DNA of 64,000 nucleotides from an uncultured Clostridia bacterium (GCA_947165785.1 CAMVBS010000001.1:54650-118649), one strand, 5' to 3'. Counted from the first letter of the stretch, positions 1 to 10,254 are shown. Numbers and translations are program-made. Notes: a model not told the origin generated them from the letters alone.

Positions 1-2
1 TA

Positions 3-734
3 GTTTATTCCACATGTACTTTCTGTGAGGGTGAAGATGAGGACATGATCAGGGACTTCATGGAAAAGCATCCGGGCTATGAGATCATCCCTCATCCTGA
101 ACTTTCTGACGTAACCGTATGCGATAAGCTCCCGGGCGCCATGAGGATCTGGCCGCACCTGTCGCGTGGAGACGGACATTTCTGCGTTCATCTTCGTAAG
201 GTGTCATCCGATCATGAATCCAGATTTGATTATACTTTTGCTACTCGAAAAAGGACTGACAACTATTCGTTTAATAAATCCCGTGAAGCACTTCTTTCTT
301 TCATGAAGGACATACTTAAGGATGATGCTTTCAAGGCATTTAAGGGAAGATGCGATCAGCAGTTTGTATTCCATAAGAACAAGATCCATCTCGTACCCGT
401 AAACGAGCACCTTTTCGACAGGCTCAAAGTCGTAAAGATGGGACATTTCCCGGGTGAGATCAAGGAGACTTTCGATAAAAGGATCTTCTTGCCTTCACAC
501 TGTCTCGCGATATCACTTGTTTTCGATGAGATAAAAGATGATCGTAAGCTCGTACTTAAAAGAGATGATGAAAGGCTCATGAAGTACCTTAAGGGTGAGA
601 CCATAGATGCAAATGAGATCAAGGCTTCCAAAGGATATGTGGTCGTATGCGTGGATTCTTATCCTTTGGGATTTGCAAAGATACAGGGATCGTCACTTAA
701 AAATCTGTATCCTAAGGCGTGGCGTCTGGTTTAA
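3..734 (+). CDS. RsmB/RsmF-type rRNA cytosine-C5 methyltransferase, C-terminal part (5' end outside window)
   Basis: Open upstream of the listed ATG; frame reads VYSTCTFCEGEDEDMI...LPGAMRIWPHLSRGDGHFCVHLRK, the NOL1/NOP2/Sun 'YSTCT' and 'R.wPh..~gdGhF' signatures. Confidence 0.85.
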   Translation, partial: VYSTCTFCEGEDEDMIRDFMEKHPGYEIIPHPELSDVTVCDKLPGAMRIWPHLSRGDGHFCVHLRKVSSDHESRFDYTFATRKRTDNYSFNKSREALLSFMKDILKDDAFKAFKGRCDQQFVFHKNKIHLVPVNEHLFDRLKVVKMGHFPGEIKETFDKRIFLPSHCLAISLVFDEIKDDRKLVLKRDDERLMKYLKGETIDANEIKASKGYVVVCVDSYPLGFAKIQGSSLKNLYPKAWRLV

Positions 735-744
735 GGAGGAAATT

Positions 745-1329
745 ATGAGGATCGTTATAGCAACAGGTAATAAAGATAAGGTCCGTGAGATCAACGAGAT
801 CTTGAAAGGAACTGAATTTGATGCTGTCTCCATGAAAGAGATCGGCATCGATCCGGAGATAATCGAGGATGCCGACAGTTTTGAGGGAAATGCCCTCATT
901 AAGGCAAGGACAGTCCATGAACTTACCAAAGAGTACGTCATGGCTGATGATTCGGGTCTTTGCATCGATGCTCTGAACGGTGCTCCTGGTATCTATTCCG
1001 CGAGGTTTTGCGGTGAGGATTCAACTTATGAAGAGAAGTTCAAGAAGATCTTTGAGATGCTCAAGGATGTTCCTGAGGAAAAGAGAACTGCACAGTTTGT
1101 ATGTGCCATCGCAGTCGTAAGACCTGACGGATCTTCATTTACGGTAAGGGGAGAGTGTCACGGCATCCTTCACGAAAAGCCGATGGGAGAAGGCGGATTC
1201 GGCTATGATCCGATCTTCTATGTGCCTGAATTCGGAATGACTACGGCACAGATGACAAAAGATCAAAAAAACAGTATAAGCCACAGGGGAAAAGCCTTGC
1301 GTGCAATGGTTGATAAATTGACTCAATAA
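745..1329 (+). CDS. rdgB: XTP/dITP diphosphatase (RdgB/HAM1 family)
   Basis: MRIVIATGNKDKVREINEIL...ADDSGLCIDALNGAPGIYSARF...GGFGYDPIFYVPE; SD aaggagga upstream of ATG 745. Confidence 0.95.
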   Translation: MRIVIATGNKDKVREINEILKGTEFDAVSMKEIGIDPEIIEDADSFEGNALIKARTVHELTKEYVMADDSGLCIDALNGAPGIYSARFCGEDSTYEEKFKKIFEMLKDVPEEKRTAQFVCAIAVVRPDGSSFTVRGECHGILHEKPMGEGGFGYDPIFYVPEFGMTTAQMTKDQKNSISHRGKALRAMVDKLTQ

Positions 1330-1396
1330 TGTTATCATACCTTTTGCCGTGTACAAATGTACGCGTGACGTGGACTGTCAGAAAAGAGGGTATGAA

Positions 1397-1843
1397 ATGG
1401 ATAGCGCCGACAAAGAGTACTATTTGGTAGATAAAAAAGTACTTCCTGAGGTATTTCTCAAGGTCATCGACGTAAAGCAGAAACTCAATATCGGAGAATC
1501 GGCTTCAGTCAATGAGGCTGTTCGTAAGGTAGGCTTGTCGAGAAGTGCTTACTATAAGTATAAAGACGCTGTCATGCCGTTTTATGAGACAACAAACGGT
1601 AAGAAGGTAACTCTTCTTATTACCGTTGAGAACTTCCAGGGCATCTTGTCCTCGATACTCAATATCGTTGCTTCATCAAGGGCGAATATCCTTACGATCA
1701 ATCAGAATATCCCGATCAACGGGCTTGCGGATATCTCGATCTCACTTGAGACCGCATCGATGTTCGGATCTTTGGAAGATCTTTTGACAGACATCAATAA
1801 GCTTGCCGGTGTCAGATCGTGCAAGATACTTAGCAGAGAATAA
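1397..1843 (+). CDS. ACT domain-containing protein (PheB-like)
   Basis: YYLVDKKVLPEVFLKVIDVKQKL... N-terminal module followed by ACT-like VTLLITVENFQGILSSILNIVA; directly precedes homoserine dehydrogenase. Confidence 0.85.
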   Translation: MDSADKEYYLVDKKVLPEVFLKVIDVKQKLNIGESASVNEAVRKVGLSRSAYYKYKDAVMPFYETTNGKKVTLLITVENFQGILSSILNIVASSRANILTINQNIPINGLADISISLETASMFGSLEDLLTDINKLAGVRSCKILSRE

Positions 1844-1865
1844 TAATAAACGGAGAATAAATGGT

Positions 1866-3062
1866 ATGAAGAACATTGGTATTTTGGGTTTCGGTGTAGT
1901 CGGTTCCGGTGTAGCCGAAGTAATCCACATGAACGGCGACAAGATCGCCAAGCGTGTAGGTGAGGAGATAAAGGTCAAAAAGATCCTCGATCTTCGTGAT
2001 TTTCCTGACAGCATCTTTGCTGACCTCATCACACATGACAGCGAAGAATTCTTTAATGATCCTGACATCTCTATCGTTGTTGAGACGATAGGCGGTGCCC
2101 GTGTTGCTTATGAGTTCACTAAGAGAGCTCTTTCAATGGGTAAGAGCGTCGTAACAAGTAATAAGGAACTTGTTTCAACTCACGGTGTCGAGCTTATGGA
2201 GATTGCTTCTCAGAATGATTGCAGTTATATGTTTGAGGCTGCTGTCGGTGGCGGTATCCCGATAATCCGACCACTCCATAAGTGTCTTGCAGCTAATAAG
2301 ATCATGCGTATCGCAGGTATCGTTAACGGTACTACCAACTATATCCTTACAAATATGCGTGATTCCGGTCTTTCATATGAGGATGCTCTTAAGCAGGCTC
2401 AGAAGATGGGTTATGCAGAGCAGGATCCTACAGCTGATGTTGAGGGTATCGATGCTCAGCGTAAGCTTTCCATTCTTTCCACGATCGCTTTGGACGGTGC
2501 TTATGTTTCTCCTTCCGTTATCCATACTGAAGGAATAAGCAAGATCACGTTAAACGATATCATCTTTGCAGAGTCCATTAACTGCAGCGTTAAGCTCCTT
2601 GCAAGATTCGATCATCCTGCTGACGGAAAGCCGGCATGCTTTGTAGCACCACACTTTGTAAGCCATGAGGCTCTTTTGTCTAATGTTAACGGTGTCTTCA
2701 ACGCTATCATGGTAGAGGGTAATGCATTGGGCGAATCCATGTTCTATGGCCAGGGTGCAGGTAAGCTTGCAACTGCTTCTGCTGTTGTAGGTGATATCAT
2801 CGATTCTGCTCTTCACAGACATAAGGATGCACATATCACCAAGTGGTTTGAATCTGAAGACAAGGTTGAGGATTATGAGAATATCGTGATCTCCGCTGTT
2901 GTAAGAAGTAATGACATCGCTTCCGTTAAGAGTGCCTTCTCCGGTTACGAGATCGAAGAAGTAGCCGATAATGCGATCATAGTTAAAGACATCTCACATA
3001 AGGAGATCGATTCCAAGATCGGTTCTTTAAGCGGTGCATCTTACATCCATTATATGGAATAA
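1866..3062 (+). CDS. hom: homoserine dehydrogenase
   Basis: MKNIGILGFGVVGSGVAEVI...VTSNKELVSTHG...EAAVGGGIPIIRPL...GIVNGTTNYIL...DPTADVEGIDAQRKL. Confidence 0.95.
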   Translation: MKNIGILGFGVVGSGVAEVIHMNGDKIAKRVGEEIKVKKILDLRDFPDSIFADLITHDSEEFFNDPDISIVVETIGGARVAYEFTKRALSMGKSVVTSNKELVSTHGVELMEIASQNDCSYMFEAAVGGGIPIIRPLHKCLAANKIMRIAGIVNGTTNYILTNMRDSGLSYEDALKQAQKMGYAEQDPTADVEGIDAQRKLSILSTIALDGAYVSPSVIHTEGISKITLNDIIFAESINCSVKLLARFDHPADGKPACFVAPHFVSHEALLSNVNGVFNAIMVEGNALGESMFYGQGAGKLATASAVVGDIIDSALHRHKDAHITKWFESEDKVEDYENIVISAVVRSNDIASVKSAFSGYEIEEVADNAIIVKDISHKEIDSKIGSLSGASYIHYME

Positions 3063-3077
3063 TAAATAAGTAAAGTT

Positions 3078-3112
3078 AACTCCCTGAGTGTTATCGCTCA
3101 GGGAGTTTTTTT
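3078..3112 (+). terminator. intrinsic terminator after hom
   Basis: AACTCCCTGAGtgttatcgCTCAGGGAGTT followed by TTTTT. Confidence 0.9.
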
Positions 3113-3116
3113 CTGT

Positions 3117-3146
3117 AAAAAAGAGCCTGTCAAAAGACAGACTCTG
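3117..3146 (-). terminator. intrinsic terminator after glutamine synthetase (minus strand)
   Basis: minus strand AGAGtCTGTCttttGACAGGCTCTTTTTT. Confidence 0.85.
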
Positions 3147-3169
3147 TGAATGATCATCAAATTGATCGA

Positions 3170-5080
3170 TCAGACCTGATTATCGCTGTAGTCCTTATAG
3201 AGGGCACGAAGCTCTTCCATTGCGGCATTCATCTTGATCTGAAGTCTTGAGATATCCTTAAGGTTCTTGTTCTTAATGGCAAGCTTGATCGAATCGAAAG
3301 TGCAGAAGTGCTCATCAGTATTCTTTGCAAGAGAGAACTTGATGGACTCGATGTCAGACCATGCATCGTTATCATATGAACTTGAATCGTTATGAAGCTT
3401 AACGACCTTGCGCAAAAGAGCGATATTGGAAGGGATGATCCTGTCCATGAGCTCCATCTGCCACATGTCGAGCATAGCGTGTGAATAAGATGAAAGGATC
3501 TTGTCGCTGAAAACATCGCCTGCGCAAAGGATCTCGAGACCCTCATCAAATGAGAGGAAGTCCTTGAGCGAATCATAAACAGTAGCCGGAGGTACACCGA
3601 AGAGGTGATCTCTCTCATCTTCTGTCATATTATCGAAAATATCTTCCTCACAGCGGTAGAGCTTATCTTTCTCGAGGTAATCTGCTTCCTCACCGAAAGG
3701 CTTGATGAATTCAGCTTCGAGCTGAGAGATAGTCTTATTGCTGCTTACTGCATAATTGATACCGTCGAGCATGCACTGGTAGATAGCAGAAAGACAAAGA
3801 TATGTATTTGTATGCGGGTTAGGGGAGCGAAGCTCGAATCTTGTTGCATACTTATTGTCAAGTGATCTTACAAGACCCAAAAGAACGGATCTGTTACGTG
3901 AAGGAGTCTTAACATCCTGACCGATGGAAGCTACTGCATGAGTAGGAGCCTCGAATCCCGGCTTGAGTCTCTGGAATGCATCATTGGAAGCTGATACGAA
4001 TGGGTTGATGAGCTGATAGTTCTTCATGATACCCATCAAGGAACCCCAACCGATCCTGCTCAAGTATTCATTCTCGAAATCCTTAGGAGCAAAGAGATTG
4101 ACCTTCTTACCGTTTGTAAGATAAGCAACAGCGTTAACATGTGTGTGCTCACCGGAACCTGCTACACCGTAGAGCGGCTTAGCGGTAAAGCTTACCTCAA
4201 GACCATGCATACGGAAGATCTCCTTGATGAGGATACGTGCAGTGATCTCATAATCGGCGCCCTGGAGTGCATCTGAATATTTCCAGTCAACCTCGAGCTG
4301 TTCCATGATGCCGTGGAAATCACCTGTTGAGGAGATGGAAGCTTTAACACCGCCGACTTCCTTATGACCCATCTCAGGCTGGAAACCGTAAAGGTCCAGG
4401 AGCATGATGACCTGCTCAAGAGCAGTTCTTACAGCACCTTTGGTCCTCTTCCAGTAAGATTCCTTAAGGCCCTGTGAAATGGAGAGCTTCTGAGAAGAAA
4501 CTGTCTCGTCAGGAGAGTTGACCCAGAATTCCAACTCAGTAGCCATTATGATGTTGATCTGCTTAAGTTCGTCATGATCGAAGCCGTGCTCATCGCAAAG
4601 AGATTCGTCATTCTTAAACAGTTCCATAAGCTTATGCTCAAAATATGTAGCGCTCTTCTTAAGTACTGAACGGGAGCAGACTGCTTCGCCGTTGTGGTAG
4701 AGGAAAGAAGGGATACGAAGAGTTCCTACAGGAAGACCGGTCTCCATATCGATATGCTCGTAGTTATAATCAACAAACCATACTACGTCAGCATCAGGGA
4801 TAAGGTCTACTTTACCGTCGTTAAGAGTTGCGATACCCGGAAGTACAACGGAAGAACCGTCTGTTGCGATCGCCTGACCATTGAGGTAACTCTCGATGTT
4901 CTTTGTAAAATCGGAGATCGGGATCTTCTCATCCGTATCATTTCCTGCAAGGTCGATACCAGCAAGTGAAACAAACCTTATCTCCTTATGTTGCTCAAGA
5001 ATGCTCTTAATGTCCTGTTCGGAGTGTTTCTCCGGCGGAATGATATAAGTAAGATTAGGGTTTACTTGAAAGTTGATCAT
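3170..5080 (-). CDS. glutamine synthetase, large atypical form (~636 aa)
   Basis: GS motifs ELEFWV, GSGEHTHVN, NPFVSASNDAFQRLKPGFEAP, RNRSVLLGL; start MINFQVNPNLTYI at 5080 preferred over ORF start 5191. Confidence 0.85.
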   Translation of the reverse strand: MINFQVNPNLTYIIPPEKHSEQDIKSILEQHKEIRFVSLAGIDLAGNDTDEKIPISDFTKNIESYLNGQAIATDGSSVVLPGIATLNDGKVDLIPDADVVWFVDYNYEHIDMETGLPVGTLRIPSFLYHNGEAVCSRSVLKKSATYFEHKLMELFKNDESLCDEHGFDHDELKQINIIMATELEFWVNSPDETVSSQKLSISQGLKESYWKRTKGAVRTALEQVIMLLDLYGFQPEMGHKEVGGVKASISSTGDFHGIMEQLEVDWKYSDALQGADYEITARILIKEIFRMHGLEVSFTAKPLYGVAGSGEHTHVNAVAYLTNGKKVNLFAPKDFENEYLSRIGWGSLMGIMKNYQLINPFVSASNDAFQRLKPGFEAPTHAVASIGQDVKTPSRNRSVLLGLVRSLDNKYATRFELRSPNPHTNTYLCLSAIYQCMLDGINYAVSSNKTISQLEAEFIKPFGEEADYLEKDKLYRCEEDIFDNMTEDERDHLFGVPPATVYDSLKDFLSFDEGLEILCAGDVFSDKILSSYSHAMLDMWQMELMDRIIPSNIALLRKVVKLHNDSSSYDNDAWSDIESIKFSLAKNTDEHFCTFDSIKLAIKNKNLKDISRLQIKMNAAMEELRALYKDYSDNQV

Positions 5081-5312
5081 ATTGATACCTGCCTCATTCT
5101 TGAGATTTTTTATGATTATGTATTCTAACATAACGTTTTTTTGGATGATATAATCTCTCTTATTAAAAATCACAAATATAAACGCGCGCATTTATGGTGA
5201 ATATGTTGAACTTGAATATACCGTCACATATATGGGCGAAATAGTGGCATTTGCTTCAGAATATGGATTTGTCACTTGATTTTTACCGTGACATTAGTGC
5301 AATATTTAACAG

Positions 5313-6038
5313 ATGAGTATTAAAGTTTTCTTTTCGGCATTTAATATCGATGATACCAAGAGGAAGTGGCTGGTCCGTTTCCTGTTTGTTGTATTGTCGG
5401 TTCTTGTATCTCTGGCTATTCTCTTTCCTGTCGGAGATCCTGATCTTGAGAAGAATTCCATATTGATCGAAAAGATGATGAACGGGGAAGTAGACCCCTT
5501 TACTACGGATTTCACTCCTCTTGTTGATAATGCGATCTATCTTCTGAGTATTGAGGCACTGACATATCTTGTTATGTGCATCTCAGTTGTTTCGGCCGCC
5601 GCATTTATCTACGGAAGACGCAAGGTCAAGACCAAGGAACACAGGAAGAAGATAGTAAGAAATACCATCCTTGCGCTTCTCATGCTACTTGTCATCTTTC
5701 CGATGTTCTATTCGTTATATGTGAATTTTTATCTTTTGTTTGCACTAGCCGCGGTTTACGTCTCTATAATAGGCTGCTGCTTTGTTTCCGGTGATTACAG
5801 CTTCGGTGCTTCTTTCGGTAAGGGATTCAGATTCGTAAAAAAGAATGCTCCGACATGCATAGTGAATTTCATTTTGATGTTTATTCTCTTTTATACAGCG
5901 GAATATGTGATCGAAGCACTTAAGGAAGGACATGCCTACATGACGATCCTCGCAGGTCTTGCAGGACCTCTTGAAGTCTACAAGAACCTTGTTTTCGGCC
6001 GGATGGTCGCGTCGATCTATGTATTCGGCGAGAAGTAA
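5313..6038 (+). CDS. multi-pass membrane protein of unknown function
   Basis: ORF 241 aa with several hydrophobic segments; no SD in front of ATG. Confidence 0.65.
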   Translation: MSIKVFFSAFNIDDTKRKWLVRFLFVVLSVLVSLAILFPVGDPDLEKNSILIEKMMNGEVDPFTTDFTPLVDNAIYLLSIEALTYLVMCISVVSAAAFIYGRRKVKTKEHRKKIVRNTILALLMLLVIFPMFYSLYVNFYLLFALAAVYVSIIGCCFVSGDYSFGASFGKGFRFVKKNAPTCIVNFILMFILFYTAEYVIEALKEGHAYMTILAGLAGPLEVYKNLVFGRMVASIYVFGEK

Positions 6039-6185
6039 ATATCACAAACAGAACATATTTCATTTGAAATATTTTGTTACTTTCATTTGTTGAGTTTTTT
6101 GAGCATATAATTTATTATTATTGAGGCTGCTAATCTCGCATTAGAGTTTTTACATAAATTTTCCGTAAAATGTGGAGGAGTCAAA

Positions 6186-7358
6186 ATGGACGTTAAACAA
6201 GAAGCTATCAAGAAGCATACCGAATGGCAGGGCAAGATCGAAGTTATCGCCAGAGCACCTGTTGGAACAAAGGAAGAACTTTCCATCGCTTATACACCTG
6301 GAGTTGCTGAGCCATGTCTCGAGATCTCCAAGGACGTAGATCTTTCATATAAGTACACAAGAAGACATAACCTCGTTGCTGTTGTTACAGACGGTACAGC
6401 AGTTTTGGGTCTCGGTGATATCGGACCTGAGGCAGGTATGCCTGTTATGGAAGGTAAGTGTGCACTCTTCAAGGCTTTTGGTGACGTTGACGCTTTCCCT
6501 CTTTGCATCCGTTCCAAGGATGTTGATACAATCGTAGATACAGTTGCTCTTCTCGCTGGTTCTTTCGGCGGTGTAAACCTTGAGGATATCTCTGCTCCAA
6601 GATGCTTCGAGATCGAGAAGAAGCTCAAGGAAAGATGTGACATCCCGATCTTCCACGATGACCAGCACGGTACAGCAGTTATCACACTTGCAGGTCTTAC
6701 AAACGCTCTTAAGATCGTTGGTAAGAAGATGGAAGACATCCATGTTGTTGTAAACGGTGCAGGTGCTGCTGCTACAGCTATCACAAAGCTTCTCATCTCC
6801 AGAGGCCTTAAGAACGTTATCCTTTGCGATCGTAAGGGTGCTATCTATGACGGCAGAGACGGACTTAACCCTGCTAAGGAAGAAATGGCTAAGATCACAA
6901 ACCCTGAGAAGAAGGCTGGTACTCTTGCTGAGGTTATCGTTGGTGCAGACGTATTCATCGGTGTTTCCGCTCCTGGCGTACTTACAGCTGAGATGGTAGC
7001 TACAATGGCTAAGGATCCTGTAGTATTTGCTTGTGCTAACCCTACACCTGAGATCCTCCCTGATGAGGCTAAGAAGGCTGGTGTTGCAGTTATGGCAACA
7101 GGCCGTTCCGATTTCCCTAACCAGGTTAACAACGTTCTTGCTTTCCCTGGTATCTTCCGTGGTGCTCTCGATGTAAGAGCTTCCGATATCAATGATGAGA
7201 TGAAGATCGCTGCTGCTAATGCTATCGCAGGCATCGTTTCTGATTCTGAGCTCAATCCTGAGTACATCCTTCCGGATGCTTTCGATCCACGCGTAGGTAA
7301 GGCGGTTGCCGCAGCTGTTGCAGAAGCAGCACGTAAGAGCGGCGTTGCTCGTATCTGA
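6186..7358 (+). CDS. NAD(P)-dependent malic enzyme
   Basis: AYTPGVAEPCLEISKD...VTDGTAVLGLGDIGPEAGMPVMEGKCALFKAFGDVDAFPLCI...FHDDQHGTAVI. Confidence 0.95.
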   Translation: MDVKQEAIKKHTEWQGKIEVIARAPVGTKEELSIAYTPGVAEPCLEISKDVDLSYKYTRRHNLVAVVTDGTAVLGLGDIGPEAGMPVMEGKCALFKAFGDVDAFPLCIRSKDVDTIVDTVALLAGSFGGVNLEDISAPRCFEIEKKLKERCDIPIFHDDQHGTAVITLAGLTNALKIVGKKMEDIHVVVNGAGAAATAITKLLISRGLKNVILCDRKGAIYDGRDGLNPAKEEMAKITNPEKKAGTLAEVIVGADVFIGVSAPGVLTAEMVATMAKDPVVFACANPTPEILPDEAKKAGVAVMATGRSDFPNQVNNVLAFPGIFRGALDVRASDINDEMKIAAANAIAGIVSDSELNPEYILPDAFDPRVGKAVAAAVAEAARKSGVARI

Positions 7359-7373
7359 CAAGTTTAGATATCA

Positions 7374-7425
7374 TTTCACCCCGCTCAAATCTTCAAAAAC
7401 GGAGATCTTGACGGGGTGAATTTTT
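7374..7425 (+). terminator. intrinsic terminator after malic enzyme gene
   Basis: TTCACCCCG...CGGGGTGAA with internal pairing, then TTTTT. Confidence 0.85.
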
Positions 7426-7445
7426 GTAATTAAGGAGAATTATAT

Positions 7446-7934
7446 ATGGTCGACAGAATGGAATTGCTTAAGTTAATCAAGAACAATGCTAAGCTTTCTT
7501 CAAAAGAGATCGCCGTTATGCTCGGTACTACTGAAGAAGATATCAGCAACGAACTTAAGGCATTGAGTGATGAGGGTATCATCCTTGGTTATACTACTCA
7601 GATCAACTGGGAAAAGACAGAGAAGGAATCTGTTATCGGTATGATCGAAGTAAAACTCTCTCCTATGAGAAATAAAGGATATGACCATATTGCCAATCTT
7701 CTCTGCAAATACGACAAAGTTACATCATGTTACCTCGTATCAGGTGATTATGACCTGATGCTCATATACGAAGATGACAATCTTCGCGAGGTTGCAAGCT
7801 TTGTATCTGAAAAGATCGCGCCTCTTGAAGGTGTCCTTTCTACAAAGTCCCACTTCATACTTAAGAAGTATAAGATAGATGGAATCGTCTCCGAGAGAAA
7901 CGACAGAGATGACAGACAGACAGTTATCCTGTGA
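7446..7934 (+). CDS. Lrp/AsnC family transcriptional regulator
   Basis: MELLKLIKNNAKLSSKEIAVMLGTTEEDISNELKALSDEGIILGYT plus RAM-like C-terminal domain. Confidence 0.9.
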   Translation: MVDRMELLKLIKNNAKLSSKEIAVMLGTTEEDISNELKALSDEGIILGYTTQINWEKTEKESVIGMIEVKLSPMRNKGYDHIANLLCKYDKVTSCYLVSGDYDLMLIYEDDNLREVASFVSEKIAPLEGVLSTKSHFILKKYKIDGIVSERNDRDDRQTVIL

Positions 7935-7944
7935 TCAAGAAGGA

Positions 7945-9141
7945 ATGAAAATGGATTATAACGATAAGATATCAGATGTAGTAAAGATGGTTCCGCCGTC
8001 AGCTATACGTAGATTTTTCGATCTTGCCAATGAGATGAAGGAAGTTATCTCTCTTTCTATTGGTGAGCCTGATTTCGTAACACCTTGGTCTATAAGGGAA
8101 GCAGGTATCAACTCTCTTGTAGACGGATATACACACTATTCTCCTAATGCGGGTTATATCGAGTCCCGTAAGGCGATCTGTGATTATATCGAAAAGCGTT
8201 ATAAGGTTAAATATGCGCCAAACGGTGAAGTGCTCATCACAGTGGGCGGAAGCGAAGGCCTTGATCTTGTTGCCCGAGCTCTTATTAATCCGGGTGATGA
8301 GGTCATCGTAGTAGAGCCTTGCTTTGTTGCTTATAAAGCGACAGTACAGTTCGCTCACGGTGTTCCTGTTGTCTGCGAGACAAAGCCTGAGAATGACTTT
8401 AAGCTTCAGCCTGAAGAACTCGAGGCTAAGATCACTGACAAGACAAAATACATAATCATGGGTTATCCGAGTAATCCTACCGGTGCGATAATGACCAGGG
8501 AAGACTTGGAGAAGATCAAGGATGTTCTTTTAAGACACCCTGATATCGTGGTCATCTCCGACGAGCTCTATGCCGAACTTAATTATGTTGATGAAGATCC
8601 GTGTTCTCTCATTCAGTTCGAAGAGATAAAGGACCGTGTCATCATGATCAACGGTTTTTCCAAGTCATTTGCGATGACAGGATGGAGATTGGGATATGTT
8701 CTCGGTGAGAAGTCCTTGATCGCGGCTATTACAAAGATCCACCAATACTGCATAATGTGCTCTCCTTCGATGGGACAGCTTGCCATCATTGATGCATCTT
8801 ATAACGGACTTGAATACGTTAAGGAGATGAAAGACGAGTATAATCACAGGCGTCGTGTGATAATCGAGGGCCTTAAGAATGCGGGTCTTGAGTGTTTCAC
8901 TCCGTCAGGCGCGTTCTATGCGTTCCCTTCCATAAAGGGGCTGGGTCTTACTTCAGAAGAATTCTGTGAGAAGTTCCTTAGGGAAAAGCACGTTGCCATA
9001 GTGCCGGGAAATGCATTCGGAGAATGCGGTGAAGGCCATGTAAGGATAAGTTATGCAGCTTCCATGGAATCGATAAATACTGCTATGGAAAGACTTGCTG
9101 AATTTGTAAAAGAGATAAAGGAAGGAAAACACAATGCTTGA
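7945..9141 (+). CDS. pyridoxal-phosphate aminotransferase, class I
   Basis: ISLSIGEPDFVTPWSIREA...GYPSNPTGAIM...VISDELYAEL...NGFSKSFAMTGWRLGY. Confidence 0.92.
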   Translation: MKMDYNDKISDVVKMVPPSAIRRFFDLANEMKEVISLSIGEPDFVTPWSIREAGINSLVDGYTHYSPNAGYIESRKAICDYIEKRYKVKYAPNGEVLITVGGSEGLDLVARALINPGDEVIVVEPCFVAYKATVQFAHGVPVVCETKPENDFKLQPEELEAKITDKTKYIIMGYPSNPTGAIMTREDLEKIKDVLLRHPDIVVISDELYAELNYVDEDPCSLIQFEEIKDRVIMINGFSKSFAMTGWRLGYVLGEKSLIAAITKIHQYCIMCSPSMGQLAIIDASYNGLEYVKEMKDEYNHRRRVIIEGLKNAGLECFTPSGAFYAFPSIKGLGLTSEEFCEKFLREKHVAIVPGNAFGECGEGHVRISYAASMESINTAMERLAEFVKEIKEGKHNA

Positions 9142-10243
9142 GTACGATAACATAAGACTTGAACTCGAGGGTTATGCTGAACCGGTTGCTACATTGCGCG
9201 AATCACTTCATATCGAGCACACTCTTATCGAGATAAGTGAGCTCGAGGCAAGGACTCAGGAGCCTGAGTTCTGGAATGATGTCGAGAAGGCACAGAAGCT
9301 TCAGACAAATCTTAAGAGACTTCAAAAGAAAGTAGAGTCTTTTAATAATCTTGCTACTGAGAGGGAAGATCTCCTTGCACTTTGCGAACTCGGTAATGAA
9401 GCAGAAGATACCGACACTTTGGAAGAACTCAAGGAAGGTGTTGAAAGCTTCAAGTCTGATTTCGAAAAGATGCGTCTTGAGACATTGCTCACAGGCGAAT
9501 ACGATAAGAACAATGCCATTCTTACGCTTCATGCAGGTGCAGGCGGAACAGAGGCTCAGGACTGGGTAAGCATGCTCTACAGAATGTATACTAGATGGGC
9601 AGAGATGCATGACTTTGAAGTTAAGGTGCTTGAGTATCTTGACGGTGATGAAGCAGGCATTAAGAGCTGTTCGATCATGGTATCAGGTGAGAATGCCTAT
9701 GGTTTCTTAAGATCAGAACTTGGAGTTCATCGTCTGGTACGTATTTCTCCATTTGATGCTTCAGGTCGCCGTCATACATCCTTCGCTTCCTGCGAGGTCA
9801 TGCCTGAACTTGATGATACTATCGATATCAAGATCGATCCTTCAGATCTTCGTGTTGATACATATCGTTCGACAGGTAAGGGAGGTCAGCACATCAACAA
9901 GACTGACTCCGCTGTTCGTTTGACTCACTTGCCGACAGGCGTTGTAGTTGCTTGTCAGTCAGAGCGTTCTCAGATCCAGAACCGTGAGACGGCCATGAAC
10001 ATGCTCAAAGCTAAACTCTTTGCTCTTGCTCAGGCTGCTCAGATGGAAAAGATCGAGGACCTGAAGGGTAATCAAATGGATATTGCCTGGGGTTCACAGA
10101 TCAGATCATACGTATTCTGTCCTTATACGATGGTTAAAGATCACCGTACAGGATATGAAGTCGTAGATGTTGACTCCGTAATGGACGGAAACCTGGATGG
10201 TTTTATAAATGCATTCCTTTCCGGAATGAAGATAGAGAAATAA
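9134..10243 (+). CDS. prfB: peptide chain release factor 2, encoded in one frame
   Basis: HAGAGGTEAQDWVSMLYRMY...RSTGKGGQHINKTDSAVRLTHLPTGVV; no in-frame TGA near codon 26. Confidence 0.95.
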   Translation: MLEYDNIRLELEGYAEPVATLRESLHIEHTLIEISELEARTQEPEFWNDVEKAQKLQTNLKRLQKKVESFNNLATEREDLLALCELGNEAEDTDTLEELKEGVESFKSDFEKMRLETLLTGEYDKNNAILTLHAGAGGTEAQDWVSMLYRMYTRWAEMHDFEVKVLEYLDGDEAGIKSCSIMVSGENAYGFLRSELGVHRLVRISPFDASGRRHTSFASCEVMPELDDTIDIKIDPSDLRVDTYRSTGKGGQHINKTDSAVRLTHLPTGVVVACQSERSQIQNRETAMNMLKAKLFALAQAAQMEKIEDLKGNQMDIAWGSQIRSYVFCPYTMVKDHRTGYEVVDVDSVMDGNLDGFINAFLSGMKIEK

Positions 10244-10254
10244 GAAATGATCGT

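Noticed and set aside
6345-7361. 338-aa minus-strand ORF opposite malic enzyme
   Set aside because: Cys/Ser-rich nonsense-like composition, no SD and no motifs; arises because codon bias in the sense gene removes stops from the antisense frame
9134-9225. Programmed frameshift in prfB expected
   Set aside because: Read the codons directly: no TGA or slippery CTT-TGA-C; frame is continuous
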